This document shows positions 1 to 5,387 of a stretch of 7,527 nucleotides of DNA, piece by piece. The notes beneath the pieces were generated by a model that did no database searches, had not been told where the DNA came from, and saw only the letters and a program-made list of their open reading frames with translations. The number at the start of each line of letters is the position of its first letter. Positions within the stretch are counted from its first letter, which is position 1. Position numbers and translations under genes: made by a program. Source of the DNA: an uncultured Clostridia bacterium (GTDB lineage: Bacteria; Bacillota; Clostridia; Oscillospirales; Oscillospiraceae). Location: positions 1 through 7,527 of the forward strand of contig CAMOLY010000056.1 in the NCBI GenBank assembly GCA_946619065.1, given 5' to 3'.

Positions 1-14
1 CCCTGCCGGGAGCC

Positions 15-38
15 TGCATAATCTTTGAAGGTTATGCA
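15..38 (+). repeat. Hairpin, possible weak plus-strand terminator
   Basis: TGCATAA at 15-21 is exactly complementary to TTATGCA at 32-38. The stem can extend inward by a T-G wobble and two further pairs around a TTGA loop, giving about ten pairs. On the plus strand it is followed by four T (39-42), so it may be a weak terminator for a gene entering from the left. It has no T-run on the minus strand, so it is unlikely to end the kinase transcript as an ordinary intrinsic terminator. Confidence 0.4.
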
Positions 39-51
39 TTTTGCAACAGCC

Positions 52-66
52 CCAGCCCCAGGCTGG
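52..66. repeat. Short GC-rich inverted repeat
   Basis: CCAGCC (52-57) and GGCTGG (61-66) are perfectly complementary around a three-base loop, followed by TTT on the plus strand. It sits 14 bases after the hairpin at 15-38. It could add to a plus-strand termination region at the window edge, or it could be chance in GC-rich DNA. Confidence 0.3.
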
Positions 67-145
67 TTTGAATGCATTTCCCAGATCGGAGATACGGGAA
101 AAAACCGCAATTATTTCATCTTTTCAGATTCTCATTCTTTCATTC

Positions 146-1459
146 TTATACCGGCAGCTCCGCCACGAAGGCGACGCGGTGCTCGCCGGGGTATTCCGCC
201 TCCAGCGTTCCGCGGTGCTGCTGTGCGATCACCCGGGCTGCGGACAGACCGATGCCGAAGCCCCCGGATTTTTGATTGCGCGCGGTGTCCCCGCGGTAAA
301 AGCGGTCGAACAGCCGCTCCGGCGGGCAGTCCGGCAGCTGCTCGCAGTCATTTTCGATCTGCAGGCGTGCCGTTTTTCCGTTTTGCGCAAGCTTCAGCCG
401 GATCGTGCCGCCCGCAATGCCGTATTTGACCGCGTTGTCCATCAGAACCGAGCACAGCGTGGACAGCTGCGCTGGATTGCCGCGCAGCGTCAGGTTCGGC
501 GTAATCTGCGCGTCAAGCTCCATCTTTCGAAGCTCCATGGGCTCGCGGAACATCTGTGCCGTATGCGAGACGAGGTCGGAGAAATCGAGCTCCGTGTAAT
601 CGCTGGGATTCGGGATCTCCTCGGACCGCGCCAGGGTCAGCAGCTCGTTTGTAAGCGCACTCAGCCGGCCCGTCTGATCGGCGATGTTCCGGCTCCATTT
701 GGTCTGGCCCTGGATCATCTCCATCGCTTCGGTGTTGGCGCGGATGATCGCCAGCGGGGTTTTGAGCTCATGGCCGGCGTCGGTGACAAACTGCCGCTGC
801 CTGGACATGTTCTCCGCAACCGGCGCAAGGGCCTTTTTTGTCAGGAAGAGGACCAGCAGGAGCATCAGCCCCCAGCCCACAAGACCTGCGAGGGCCGACA
901 GGGCAGCCACGCGCAGGACGGAGGTCCGCCGCGCCGAATTATCCAGAAAGACGTAGACCGTCTTTCCGTCCTCTGTTGTGCCGCTGGCCCATCGGAAATA
1001 ATCCAGACTGCCCTTGGACTTTCCCGCTGCCAGCGCGCGCCGGCCGTATGCCGCCGCTTCCTCCTCCGAGATCGTGGAGATCCGGGAGACGTCGGTGTCG
1101 ATCACGGCGCCGTCCTGCAGCTTGACCGTGAAATAGACGGCTGCGCGCCAATCGTCCTCGGTGAGCGGCTGCGACATAAAGCCTCGCCCGCCGGGTTCCT
1201 TCCGGAAGCCGGAAAACGGATCCTCTGAGGGGAAGGGGGTGTTTCCGCTCTCATCCGGCGGCGGGACCGGGCTTCCGTCGCGCCAATCCGGCCGGTTCTC
1301 GCTGCTTTCCATTCGGGTCAGCAGATTCAGCAGATCCGTCCCCTCCTGGTAGCTTGACCAGGCGTTGACCGCGTTGACCCCGCCCAGCATCAGGACCAGC
1401 AGCACCGTGACGGCGATCATGGCGGTAATGATAAATTTCTTTTTCAGTGTTCGGATCAT
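146..1459 (-). CDS. Two-component sensor histidine kinase (membrane-bound, HisKA/HATPase_c)
   Basis: This 437-residue membrane kinase is expected to autophosphorylate on histidine and pass the phosphate to the response regulator encoded just upstream. Visible order: basic N-terminus, first membrane helix about 9-31, extracytoplasmic region about 32-181 with a proline/glycine-rich stretch near 60-95, second helix about 182-207, then directly the dimerisation helix with the H-box (FVTDAGHELKTPLA, His230). The N-box is LMDNAVKYG (Asn342), the F-box FDRFYRGD (384-391) and the G2 box GGFGIGLS (399-406). The G1 region is unusual: IENDCEQLP around 368-376 replaces the usual DxGxG, a variation I believe is common in Clostridia kinases. 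No clear HAMP domain fits between helix 2 and the H-box. Its ATG overlaps the regulator's TGA (ATGA), with GGAG eight bases upstream, so translation is probably coupled. The signal sensed cannot be read from the sequence. Confidence 0.95.
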   Translation of the reverse strand: MIRTLKKKFIITAMIAVTVLLVLMLGGVNAVNAWSSYQEGTDLLNLLTRMESSENRPDWRDGSPVPPPDESGNTPFPSEDPFSGFRKEPGGRGFMSQPLTEDDWRAAVYFTVKLQDGAVIDTDVSRISTISEEEAAAYGRRALAAGKSKGSLDYFRWASGTTEDGKTVYVFLDNSARRTSVLRVAALSALAGLVGWGLMLLLVLFLTKKALAPVAENMSRQRQFVTDAGHELKTPLAIIRANTEAMEMIQGQTKWSRNIADQTGRLSALTNELLTLARSEEIPNPSDYTELDFSDLVSHTAQMFREPMELRKMELDAQITPNLTLRGNPAQLSTLCSVLMDNAVKYGIAGGTIRLKLAQNGKTARLQIENDCEQLPDCPPERLFDRFYRGDTARNQKSGGFGIGLSAARVIAQQHRGTLEAEYPGEHRVAFVAELPV

Positions 1460-2130
1460 GGCGCCGGCTCCAATACGTAACCGATGTTCCGCTTGGCCTT
1501 GATCACGACGTTTGCGCCGAGGGAACTCAGTTTTTTTCGCAGATAGGAGATATACACCCAGACAGCACCGATTTCGGTGTCCGTGTCATACCCCCAGACC
1601 TTGACCAGCAGATCTTCGGTGGAGAGATAGATTCCCTTGTTCAGCAGAAACAGCTCCATCAGCTGGAACTCGAGCTTCGGCAGCACCAGACGCTGCTCGC
1701 CGACGGATAGCGTGTAGCTTCTCCGGTCAAGCGTCAGGTTGCCGGATGTGAGCAGATCGGGGGTAAAATCATTTCCCCGCCGGAGCATCGCGCGAATCCT
1801 GGCCAGAAGCTCTCCCATTGCAAAGGGCTTTGCCAGATAGTCGTCTGCCCCGAGATCCAGCCCCTCGATGCGGTCCTCCACCTCCGATTTTGCCGTGAGC
1901 AGGAGGATCGGCGTCTTCAGCCCGGAGGCTCGCAGGCGCCGGAGGACCTCCAGTCCGCTGAGCTTCGGCATCATAATATCCAGAATGATTCCGTCGTAGT
2001 GCCCGGAGCATGCGTAGTCCAGGGCGTCCTGCCCGTCATAGACGGCGTCCACGATGAACTTGTTGTACTCCAGCACGTCCACAACGGCCTCGGAAAGGCT
2101 CTTTTCATCCTCCGCGTACAGAAGCTTCAT
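1456..2130 (-). CDS. OmpR/PhoB-family response regulator
   Basis: This 224-residue cytoplasmic transcription factor is activated by phosphorylation from the adjacent kinase. The receiver domain (about 1-118) shows the acidic pair Glu7/Asp8, phosphoacceptor Asp51 in LDIMMP, Thr79 in LLLTA and Lys101 in the KPF motif. The C-terminal winged-helix DNA-binding domain (about 125-222) ends with the typical ISYLRKKL and RNIGYVLE segments of the OmpR/PhoB type. Length is normal for the family. The ATG is well placed, with AAGGAGG eight bases upstream (2144-2138). It is the first gene of a two-gene operon with its own consensus promoter, and its last four bases overlap the kinase start. The regulated genes are not identifiable here; autoregulation is common in the family but no obvious direct repeats mark a binding site. 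Confidence 0.97.
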   Translation of the reverse strand: MKLLYAEDEKSLSEAVVDVLEYNKFIVDAVYDGQDALDYACSGHYDGIILDIMMPKLSGLEVLRRLRASGLKTPILLLTAKSEVEDRIEGLDLGADDYLAKPFAMGELLARIRAMLRRGNDFTPDLLTSGNLTLDRRSYTLSVGEQRLVLPKLEFQLMELFLLNKGIYLSTEDLLVKVWGYDTDTEIGAVWVYISYLRKKLSSLGANVVIKAKRNIGYVLEPAP

Positions 2131-2137
2131 GCGTCAG

Positions 2138-2144
2138 CCTCCTT
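2138..2144 (-). promoter_or_regulatory. Ribosome binding site of the response regulator
   Basis: AAGGAGG on the minus strand, eight bases before the ATG at 2130. It supports this start. Confidence 0.85.
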
Positions 2145-2169
2145 CTTTCACCGGGTTTGAATTGACTCT

Positions 2170-2198
2170 ATTATACCCGAGAAGAAAAAGCCTGTCAA
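2170..2198 (-). promoter_or_regulatory. Sigma-70/sigma-A promoter of the two-component operon
   Basis: Read on the minus strand, a perfect -35 box TTGACA (2198-2193) is followed by a 17-base spacer and a perfect -10 box TATAAT (2175-2170). Initiation would be expected near 2163, giving a leader of about 33 bases before the regulator's ATG. Full consensus in both boxes suggests strong basal transcription, which is notable for a regulatory operon. It lies just past the terminator of the DUF1540 gene, so the operon is insulated from upstream transcription. Confidence 0.88.
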
Positions 2199-2242
2199 CG
2201 GATTTCGCCGCACCGGGACTGCCGACCTCAGGATCTGCCCGC

Positions 2243-2277
2243 AAAAACGGGGATGGTTCCGACAAACCATCCCCGTT
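2243..2277 (-). terminator. Intrinsic terminator after the DUF1540 gene
   Basis: AACGGGGATGGTT (2246-2258) and AACCATCCCCGTT (2265-2277) form a perfect 13-pair stem around a six-base loop. On the minus strand the stem runs directly into a T-run (to 2243). It begins 13 bases past the DUF1540 stop codon. It should end transcripts of the DUF1540 gene, and any read-through from the telA operon, before the two-component promoter. Confidence 0.92.
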
Positions 2278-2289
2278 CAGATTCGCTGA

Positions 2290-2460
2290 TTACTTTTTCA
2301 CGAAGGACTTGCAGTCGGTGCAGGAATCTTCCGTGGGGTTGTACTCGTGGGTGCCGACGAGAATGCGGTCGAGGGAGCAGTAGTTGTCGCTCTTGCAGTG
2401 GTGGGCGCACTGTTCCACGGTGCAGGCGATGCAGTGATTGGCGTTTTCGTTGGAGTTCAT
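2290..2460 (-). CDS. Small cysteine-rich DUF1540 protein
   Basis: This 56-residue cytoplasmic mini-protein of unknown function is recognisable as DUF1540, a family common in Clostridia and Bacilli. It has seven cysteines (10, 13, 18, 22, 28, 47, 50) spaced C-x2-C-x4-C-x3-C-x5-C, then a C-x2-C pair near the end, plus His9, His20 and His21. The motifs CTVEQCAHHC, then CSLDRILVG, then CTDCKSF follow the family pattern. Such a pattern suggests metal (probably zinc) binding, which is inference. I chose the internal ATG at 2460 because AAAGGA sits eight bases upstream (2474-2469) and the family domain starts right after it; the longer reading from 2502 adds 14 unrelated residues. It is followed by a strong terminator. 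No clear promoter is visible, so it may be transcribed from within or beyond the upstream gene. Confidence 0.88.
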   Translation of the reverse strand: MNSNENANHCIACTVEQCAHHCKSDNYCSLDRILVGTHEYNPTEDSCTDCKSFVKK

Positions 2461-2488
2461 AAGATCGTTCCTTTCACAGATATGAATT

Positions 2489-2524
2489 TCAGGGCAGCGC
2501 ATCCGTCCGGATCCGCCGCCCTGA
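2489..2524. repeat. Imperfect GC-rich hairpin between two minus-strand genes
   Basis: TCAGGGC (2489-2495) pairs with GCCCTGA (2518-2524). Inside, three pairs (2497-2499 with 2514-2516) and four pairs (ATCC 2501-2504 with GGAT 2509-2512) continue the stem, separated by single mismatches, around a four-base loop. It lies 24 bases past the stop of the 258-residue membrane protein and about 29 bases before the DUF1540 start. Neither strand has a T-run after it, so it is not a classic terminator. It could slow 3' decay of the upstream message, attenuate read-through, or act in the DUF1540 leader. Confidence 0.55.
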
Positions 2525-2547
2525 TAGTATGTGCAATCAGATGATTC

Positions 2548-3324
2548 TTATGTATCCGTTCCCGTCTCCGTCTGAATTTCCGTCTGGGTCTCGGAGGCCG
2601 GGATCGTCTCTTCCGTCCGTGCCGGCTCGGTTTCCTTCGCCTCCGTCTCCTCCATTGGCTGAGGCGCGACGGCCGGAAGCCGGTCAGAGCCGACAAATCT
2701 GCTGTAAACCACCTGGCGGGTCAACCGGTTGAGCCGCACCTGATAGAGGGTGTCGCCCTCCTCCCATTCGTAGCAGAGCCAATCGCCCACGGTGAAGGAC
2801 GGAAGGTCAGAATTGTAATAGCGTGAGCGCTCTGTCCCGAAGCGGATACTCCGGTAGGTCGCGGTCACCTGCTCCGATTCGGACGTTCCGTCGTCATAGT
2901 GGGAATAGCCGGTCAGGGCCTCTGAGACATCTGTCGGCAGAATATCAAACTGCTCTCCGGAAAAGCGTTCCGGACGGAAGGATGAGAGCTCAGTCGTGTA
3001 GGAATAGGCCAGCGGCCGCACCGCCCGGGTAAAGCAGAACCAGGCGCCGGCCCCCAGCAGAACAAAGCCCAGCAGCGGAATCAGCAGCTGCTGCGTCGGC
3101 TGCCTGAGATTGAAGAGCGTATAGACGCCGCACAGAAGAGCAAAGGCGAGACACAGCAGACAGCCGCCCGCGAGCAGGACGTTTTTCAGCCCGATCCTCC
3201 GCAGATTCAGATGCAGATCCGGCACCGCGCGGAGCGGCCTGGCGCACAGAGCGACCAGAATGACAAGCCCGGCGATCAGCAGCAGGGGCAGCAGGATCAG
3301 CTTTATGACTTTCAGCGCTTTCAA
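2548..3324 (-). CDS. Hypothetical three-helix membrane protein, TTG start, downstream of telA
   Basis: I do not recognise this 258-residue protein. Visible are three hydrophobic helices (about 6-27, 49-71 and 80-99) and a soluble domain of about 105-215 rich in Tyr, Ser and charged residues, with segments such as YSYTTELSSFRPERF and TLYQVRLNRLTRQVVYSRF. The C-terminal tail (about 224-258) is low complexity, made mostly of Glu, Thr and Pro. The basic loop between helices 1 and 2 (about 28-48) makes the topology ambiguous, though it favours a cytoplasmic loop and so a cytoplasmic C-terminus. The start is TTG: AAGGAGG lies exactly eight bases upstream (3339-3333), and the first residues lead straight into the first helix. 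It starts 66 bases after the telA stop with no terminator or promoter seen between, so it is probably the second gene of the telA operon. TelA genes often neighbour XpaC-type membrane proteins; I see no clear XpaC resemblance here. Confidence 0.8.
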   Translation of the reverse strand: MKALKVIKLILLPLLLIAGLVILVALCARPLRAVPDLHLNLRRIGLKNVLLAGGCLLCLAFALLCGVYTLFNLRQPTQQLLIPLLGFVLLGAGAWFCFTRAVRPLAYSYTTELSSFRPERFSGEQFDILPTDVSEALTGYSHYDDGTSESEQVTATYRSIRFGTERSRYYNSDLPSFTVGDWLCYEWEEGDTLYQVRLNRLTRQVVYSRFVGSDRLPAVAPQPMEETEAKETEPARTEETIPASETQTEIQTETGTDT

Positions 3325-3332
3325 GGACAGTT

Positions 3333-3339
3333 CCTCCTT
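3333..3339 (-). promoter_or_regulatory. Ribosome binding site that decides the TTG start
   Basis: AAGGAGG on the minus strand, eight bases before the TTG at 3324-3322. The strong match and ideal spacing are the main reason to accept the non-ATG start. Confidence 0.8.
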
Positions 3340-3390
3340 CTCGCTTCAGCGGCCGCGCGGGAGGCGGCAGGGAACAGGGGCAAATCTCAC

Positions 3391-4590
3391 TCACATGCCC
3401 TGATTCCGGGTTTCCAGCAGCTTCTGCTTGAGCTCGCCCTCGATCCGGCGCAGCTCCTGCTCCGCAGCCGCCCGCTTCTGACGGCCGTCGGTCTGGATCT
3501 GCAGGACTTCGTCCAGGGTGGTGATCAACTGCTGGTTTGTGTGCTGCAGCGTTTCGATGTCCACGATGCCGCGTTCGGCTTCCTTCGCCGTTTCCACGGT
3601 GGCGGTGTGCAGCGTTTCGGCGTTCTTCTTCAGCATCTGGTTGGTGATCTCCGTCACGGCGTGCTGGGCCTCCATGGCGTCCTTGCTGTGGCTCAGACCG
3701 AGGGCCAGCACCATTTGATTCTTCCACAGGGGGATCGTGTTGACCAGGGAGGATTGGATCTTCTCGGTCATCAGGGTGTCGTTGTTCTGGAGAAGCCGGA
3801 TCTGCGGGCCCATCTGGATGGAGATCATCCGGGTCAGCTCCAGATCGTGCAGCTTGCGCTCAAAGCGCAGGCACATCTGATCGAAGTCGTTCGCCTTCTG
3901 GGCGTCCTCGGCCAGACCGGTCTGCTCCGCCTTGGCCCGCAGCTGCACCAGCGTGGTGGCGCGCTCCTGGGCCAGCTTTTCCTTGCCGGCCAGAATATAC
4001 ATTGTCAGCTGCTTGTAGTAGTCCAGATTCTTGTCGTACATCTGGTCGAGCACCACCACGTCCTTCATCAGCGTGCGCTGATGCTCCTCCAGCTGGTGGC
4101 TGATCTTGTCCACATTGTTGTTTGCCTTGTCATAGCGGGCGCGCAGGGTTTCGACCTTGTTTCCGGCCTTCTTGAACAGACCCAGGAAGCCCTTCTTCTC
4201 ATCCGCGTCGCCGAAGCCCTTGAGCTCCACCACCAGAGAGCTGATCATATTGCCGACCTCGCCCAGATCCTTCGTGCGGACGGATTCCAGCGCCGCGTCG
4301 GAGAAATCCGCAATGTTCTTCTGCGCGCCGGCGCCGTACTCTGTGGAGAGATTGGGATTGGTGATGTCGATTTTCTGCGCGAACTCGTGAACGATCTTCT
4401 GCTCTTCTTCCGTGAGAATGCTGTAATCGGGACCTGCTTCCACAACCGGCTTTTCCTCCGCCTTGGTCAGCTCAAGCGTCGGTACCGCCTCAAAAGTCGG
4501 CACTTCCGCCGCCGGGGACTGGGTGATTGTTTCCGCGGCCTTCTGCGTCTGCGCGGGAGTTTCGAATTTCATTTCGGGAATCGGATCCAT
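3391..4590 (-). CDS. telA: TelA/KlaA-family toxic anion resistance protein
   Basis: This 399-residue protein belongs to the TelA family, named after plasmid tellurite-resistance genes; chromosomal Firmicutes members have also been linked to tolerance of antimicrobials that act on the cell envelope. The biochemical activity is not established. It has no signal peptide or membrane helix. An acidic, Pro/Glu-rich leader (about 1-60) precedes a long, mostly helical, charged domain, probably coiled coil. Family landmarks are KKGFLGLFKKAGNKVE (about 132-147) and the segment around IQSSLVNTIPLWKNQM (278-293) followed by LALGLS. The C-terminal third (about 340-395) is a further coiled-coil-like helix. 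I chose the ATG at 4590 because AAGGAGG lies nine bases upstream (4606-4600) and a promoter sits just before it; the longer frame, starting at 4794, would run antisense into the epimerase gene. It is probably the first gene of an operon with the membrane protein downstream. Tellurite as the natural target should not be assumed. Confidence 0.93.
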   Translation of the reverse strand: MDPIPEMKFETPAQTQKAAETITQSPAAEVPTFEAVPTLELTKAEEKPVVEAGPDYSILTEEEQKIVHEFAQKIDITNPNLSTEYGAGAQKNIADFSDAALESVRTKDLGEVGNMISSLVVELKGFGDADEKKGFLGLFKKAGNKVETLRARYDKANNNVDKISHQLEEHQRTLMKDVVVLDQMYDKNLDYYKQLTMYILAGKEKLAQERATTLVQLRAKAEQTGLAEDAQKANDFDQMCLRFERKLHDLELTRMISIQMGPQIRLLQNNDTLMTEKIQSSLVNTIPLWKNQMVLALGLSHSKDAMEAQHAVTEITNQMLKKNAETLHTATVETAKEAERGIVDIETLQHTNQQLITTLDEVLQIQTDGRQKRAAAEQELRRIEGELKQKLLETRNQGM

Positions 4591-4599
4591 CTTGAAAAA

Positions 4600-4606
4600 C
4601 CTCCTT
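4600..4606 (-). promoter_or_regulatory. Ribosome binding site of telA
   Basis: AAGGAGG on the minus strand, nine bases before the ATG at 4590. It fixes the telA start against longer readings of the frame. Confidence 0.85.
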
Positions 4607-4633
4607 ATTTGCATGATCATACCGAACAAAGCT

Positions 4634-4662
4634 ATTCTATCCCAAAAAGCCCTGCAAGTCAA
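4634..4662 (-). promoter_or_regulatory. Sigma-70/sigma-A promoter of telA
   Basis: On the minus strand TTGACT (4662-4657), a 17-base spacer and TAGAAT (4639-4634) form a near-consensus promoter with one mismatch per box. Initiation would be expected near 4627, leaving a leader of about 37 bases before telA. It is divergent from, and almost touching, the epimerase promoter. Confidence 0.83.
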
Positions 4663-4680
4663 GAATTGGGAAGTTGACTT
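4656..4680. repeat. Inverted repeat formed by two back-to-back -35 boxes
   Basis: AAGTCAA (4656-4662) and TTGACTT (4674-4680) are perfect inverted copies around an 11-base centre. Each arm contains the -35 box of one of the divergent promoters. The symmetry may be no more than the shared -35 consensus plus one base, or it could be an operator for a dimeric regulator. Confidence 0.6.
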
Positions 4681-4702
4681 CATGAAAAATATTGGATATA
4701 AT
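4674..4702 (+). promoter_or_regulatory. Sigma-70/sigma-A promoter of the epimerase operon
   Basis: TTGACT (4674-4679), a 17-base spacer and a perfect TATAAT (4697-4702). Initiation near 4709 would give a leader of roughly 27 bases before the epimerase ATG. No other promoter is evident up to the GalT gene, so it probably drives all three plus-strand genes. Confidence 0.88.
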
Positions 4703-4722
4703 AGCAATAACACATGAACCAT

Positions 4723-4727
4723 GGAGG
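4723..4727 (+). promoter_or_regulatory. Ribosome binding site that decides the epimerase start
   Basis: GGAGG, eight bases before the ATG at 4736. An in-frame ATG at 4721 overlaps this site and has no site of its own, so the downstream ATG is the better start. Confidence 0.85.
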
Positions 4728-4735
4728 ACCTTACC

Positions 4736-5386
4736 ATGCTGAAGCTTGCGCCGTCGATTCTCTCTGCGGACTTTGTGAATCTGGAGCGGGACATCCGCGC
4801 CCTGGCACCCGCCGGTGCCGACTACGTCCATGTGGACGTGATGGACGGAATCTTTGTCCCCAATATCACCATCGGCATCCCCGTTACGGCGGCCATCAAG
4901 CGGGTTTCCGCGCTGCCTCTGGACGTGCACCTGATGATCGACCGGCCGATCCGCTATGTGGAGGCCTTTTGCAGGGCCGGCGCGGATCTGCTGACCCTTC
5001 ATGTGGAGGCGGATACCCCGGAAAACACCCTGGCCGCGCTCAGGCAGATCAGGGACCTCGGCGTTCATCCCGCCGTCAGCGTCAAGCCGAAGACCCCCGC
5101 CGAGGCGGTTCTGCCCTTCCTGGACCTGTGCGACATGATTCTGGTGATGACGGTGGAGCCCGGCTTCGGCGGCCAGATATTCATGGCGGACATGATGCCG
5201 AAGCTCCGGACGATCCGCGAATGGATCGACCGCCGGAACCCCGGCTGCGAGCTGGAGGTGGACGGCGGCGTAAATGTGGAGACCGCAAAGCTCTGCGTCG
5301 AGGCCGGCGCGAATGTTCTGGTCGCGGGCAGCGCCTGGTTCAAAGCGGAGGATCCCGCCGCCTTCGCCGCCGCGATCAAGCGCTGA
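4736..5386 (+). CDS. rpe: Ribulose-phosphate 3-epimerase
   Basis: This cytoplasmic TIM-barrel enzyme interconverts D-ribulose 5-phosphate and D-xylulose 5-phosphate in the pentose phosphate pathway. The 216 residues match the usual family length. Landmarks in order: LAPSILSADF (4-13), HVDVMDG (32-38, metal ligands His32 and Asp34), DVHLM (63-67, ligand His65), MTVEPGFGGQ (138-147, phosphate/active-site loop) and EVDGGV (174-179, Asp176). Asp34 and Asp176 are the expected acid/base pair, and all metal ligands are present. AGSAWF (198-203) is the usual C-terminal phosphate-binding segment. The ATG at 4736 gives the family's canonical N-terminus and has GGAGG eight bases upstream. It is the first gene after the divergent promoter and ends one base before the pseudouridine synthase start. 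Confidence 0.97.
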   Translation: MLKLAPSILSADFVNLERDIRALAPAGADYVHVDVMDGIFVPNITIGIPVTAAIKRVSALPLDVHLMIDRPIRYVEAFCRAGADLLTLHVEADTPENTLAALRQIRDLGVHPAVSVKPKTPAEAVLPFLDLCDMILVMTVEPGFGGQIFMADMMPKLRTIREWIDRRNPGCELEVDGGVNVETAKLCVEAGANVLVAGSAWFKAEDPAAFAAAIKR

Positions 5387-5387
5387 G

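Larger units (their letters stand above)
1..145. other. Non-coding left edge, downstream of the histidine kinase gene
   Basis: I see no credible gene here. The stretch follows the TAA stop of the minus-strand kinase gene. It contains two small inverted repeats (15-38 and 52-66), listed separately. On the minus strand a run of six T lies at 104-99, but no GC-rich stem precedes it, so I cannot point to a convincing terminator for the kinase operon. The plus-strand ORFs that begin in this area run antisense through the kinase gene and are not believable. Confidence 0.6.

Noticed and set aside
41..1228. 395-codon plus-strand ORF opposite the histidine kinase
   Set aside because: It is antisense to a gene with all kinase motifs, has no family resemblance and no ribosome binding site; long shadow frames are expected in GC-rich DNA.
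368..1459. Kinase regarded as catalytically dead because of its odd G1 box
   Set aside because: The H-box, N-box, F-box and G2 box are all intact, and active Clostridia kinases with similarly degenerate G1 boxes are, to my knowledge, common.
2162..2190. A plus-strand TTGACT at 2162-2167 as a second promoter facing the terminator
   Set aside because: The position 17 bases downstream reads AAAAAG, with no -10 box, and no plus-strand gene follows.
2461..2502. 14-residue N-terminal extension of the DUF1540 protein
   Set aside because: The longer start overlaps the hairpin at 2489-2524 and has no clear binding site, while the ATG at 2460 has AAAGGA at ideal spacing.
3391..4590. Literal tellurite resistance as the function of the TelA protein
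   Set aside because: The name comes from plasmid genes; no ter-type genes (such as terD or terC) are visible in the window and the chromosomal family has broader, poorly defined roles.
3211..4677. 488-codon plus-strand ORF opposite telA and the membrane protein
   Set aside because: It spans two recognised or well-supported minus-strand genes and their gap, and its residue mix (many Leu, Gln, His, Arg) is typical of an antisense shadow.
4591..4794. 68-residue N-terminal extension of TelA
   Set aside because: It would begin inside rpe on the opposite strand and cover both promoters; the ATG at 4590 has a strong ribosome binding site and fits the family.
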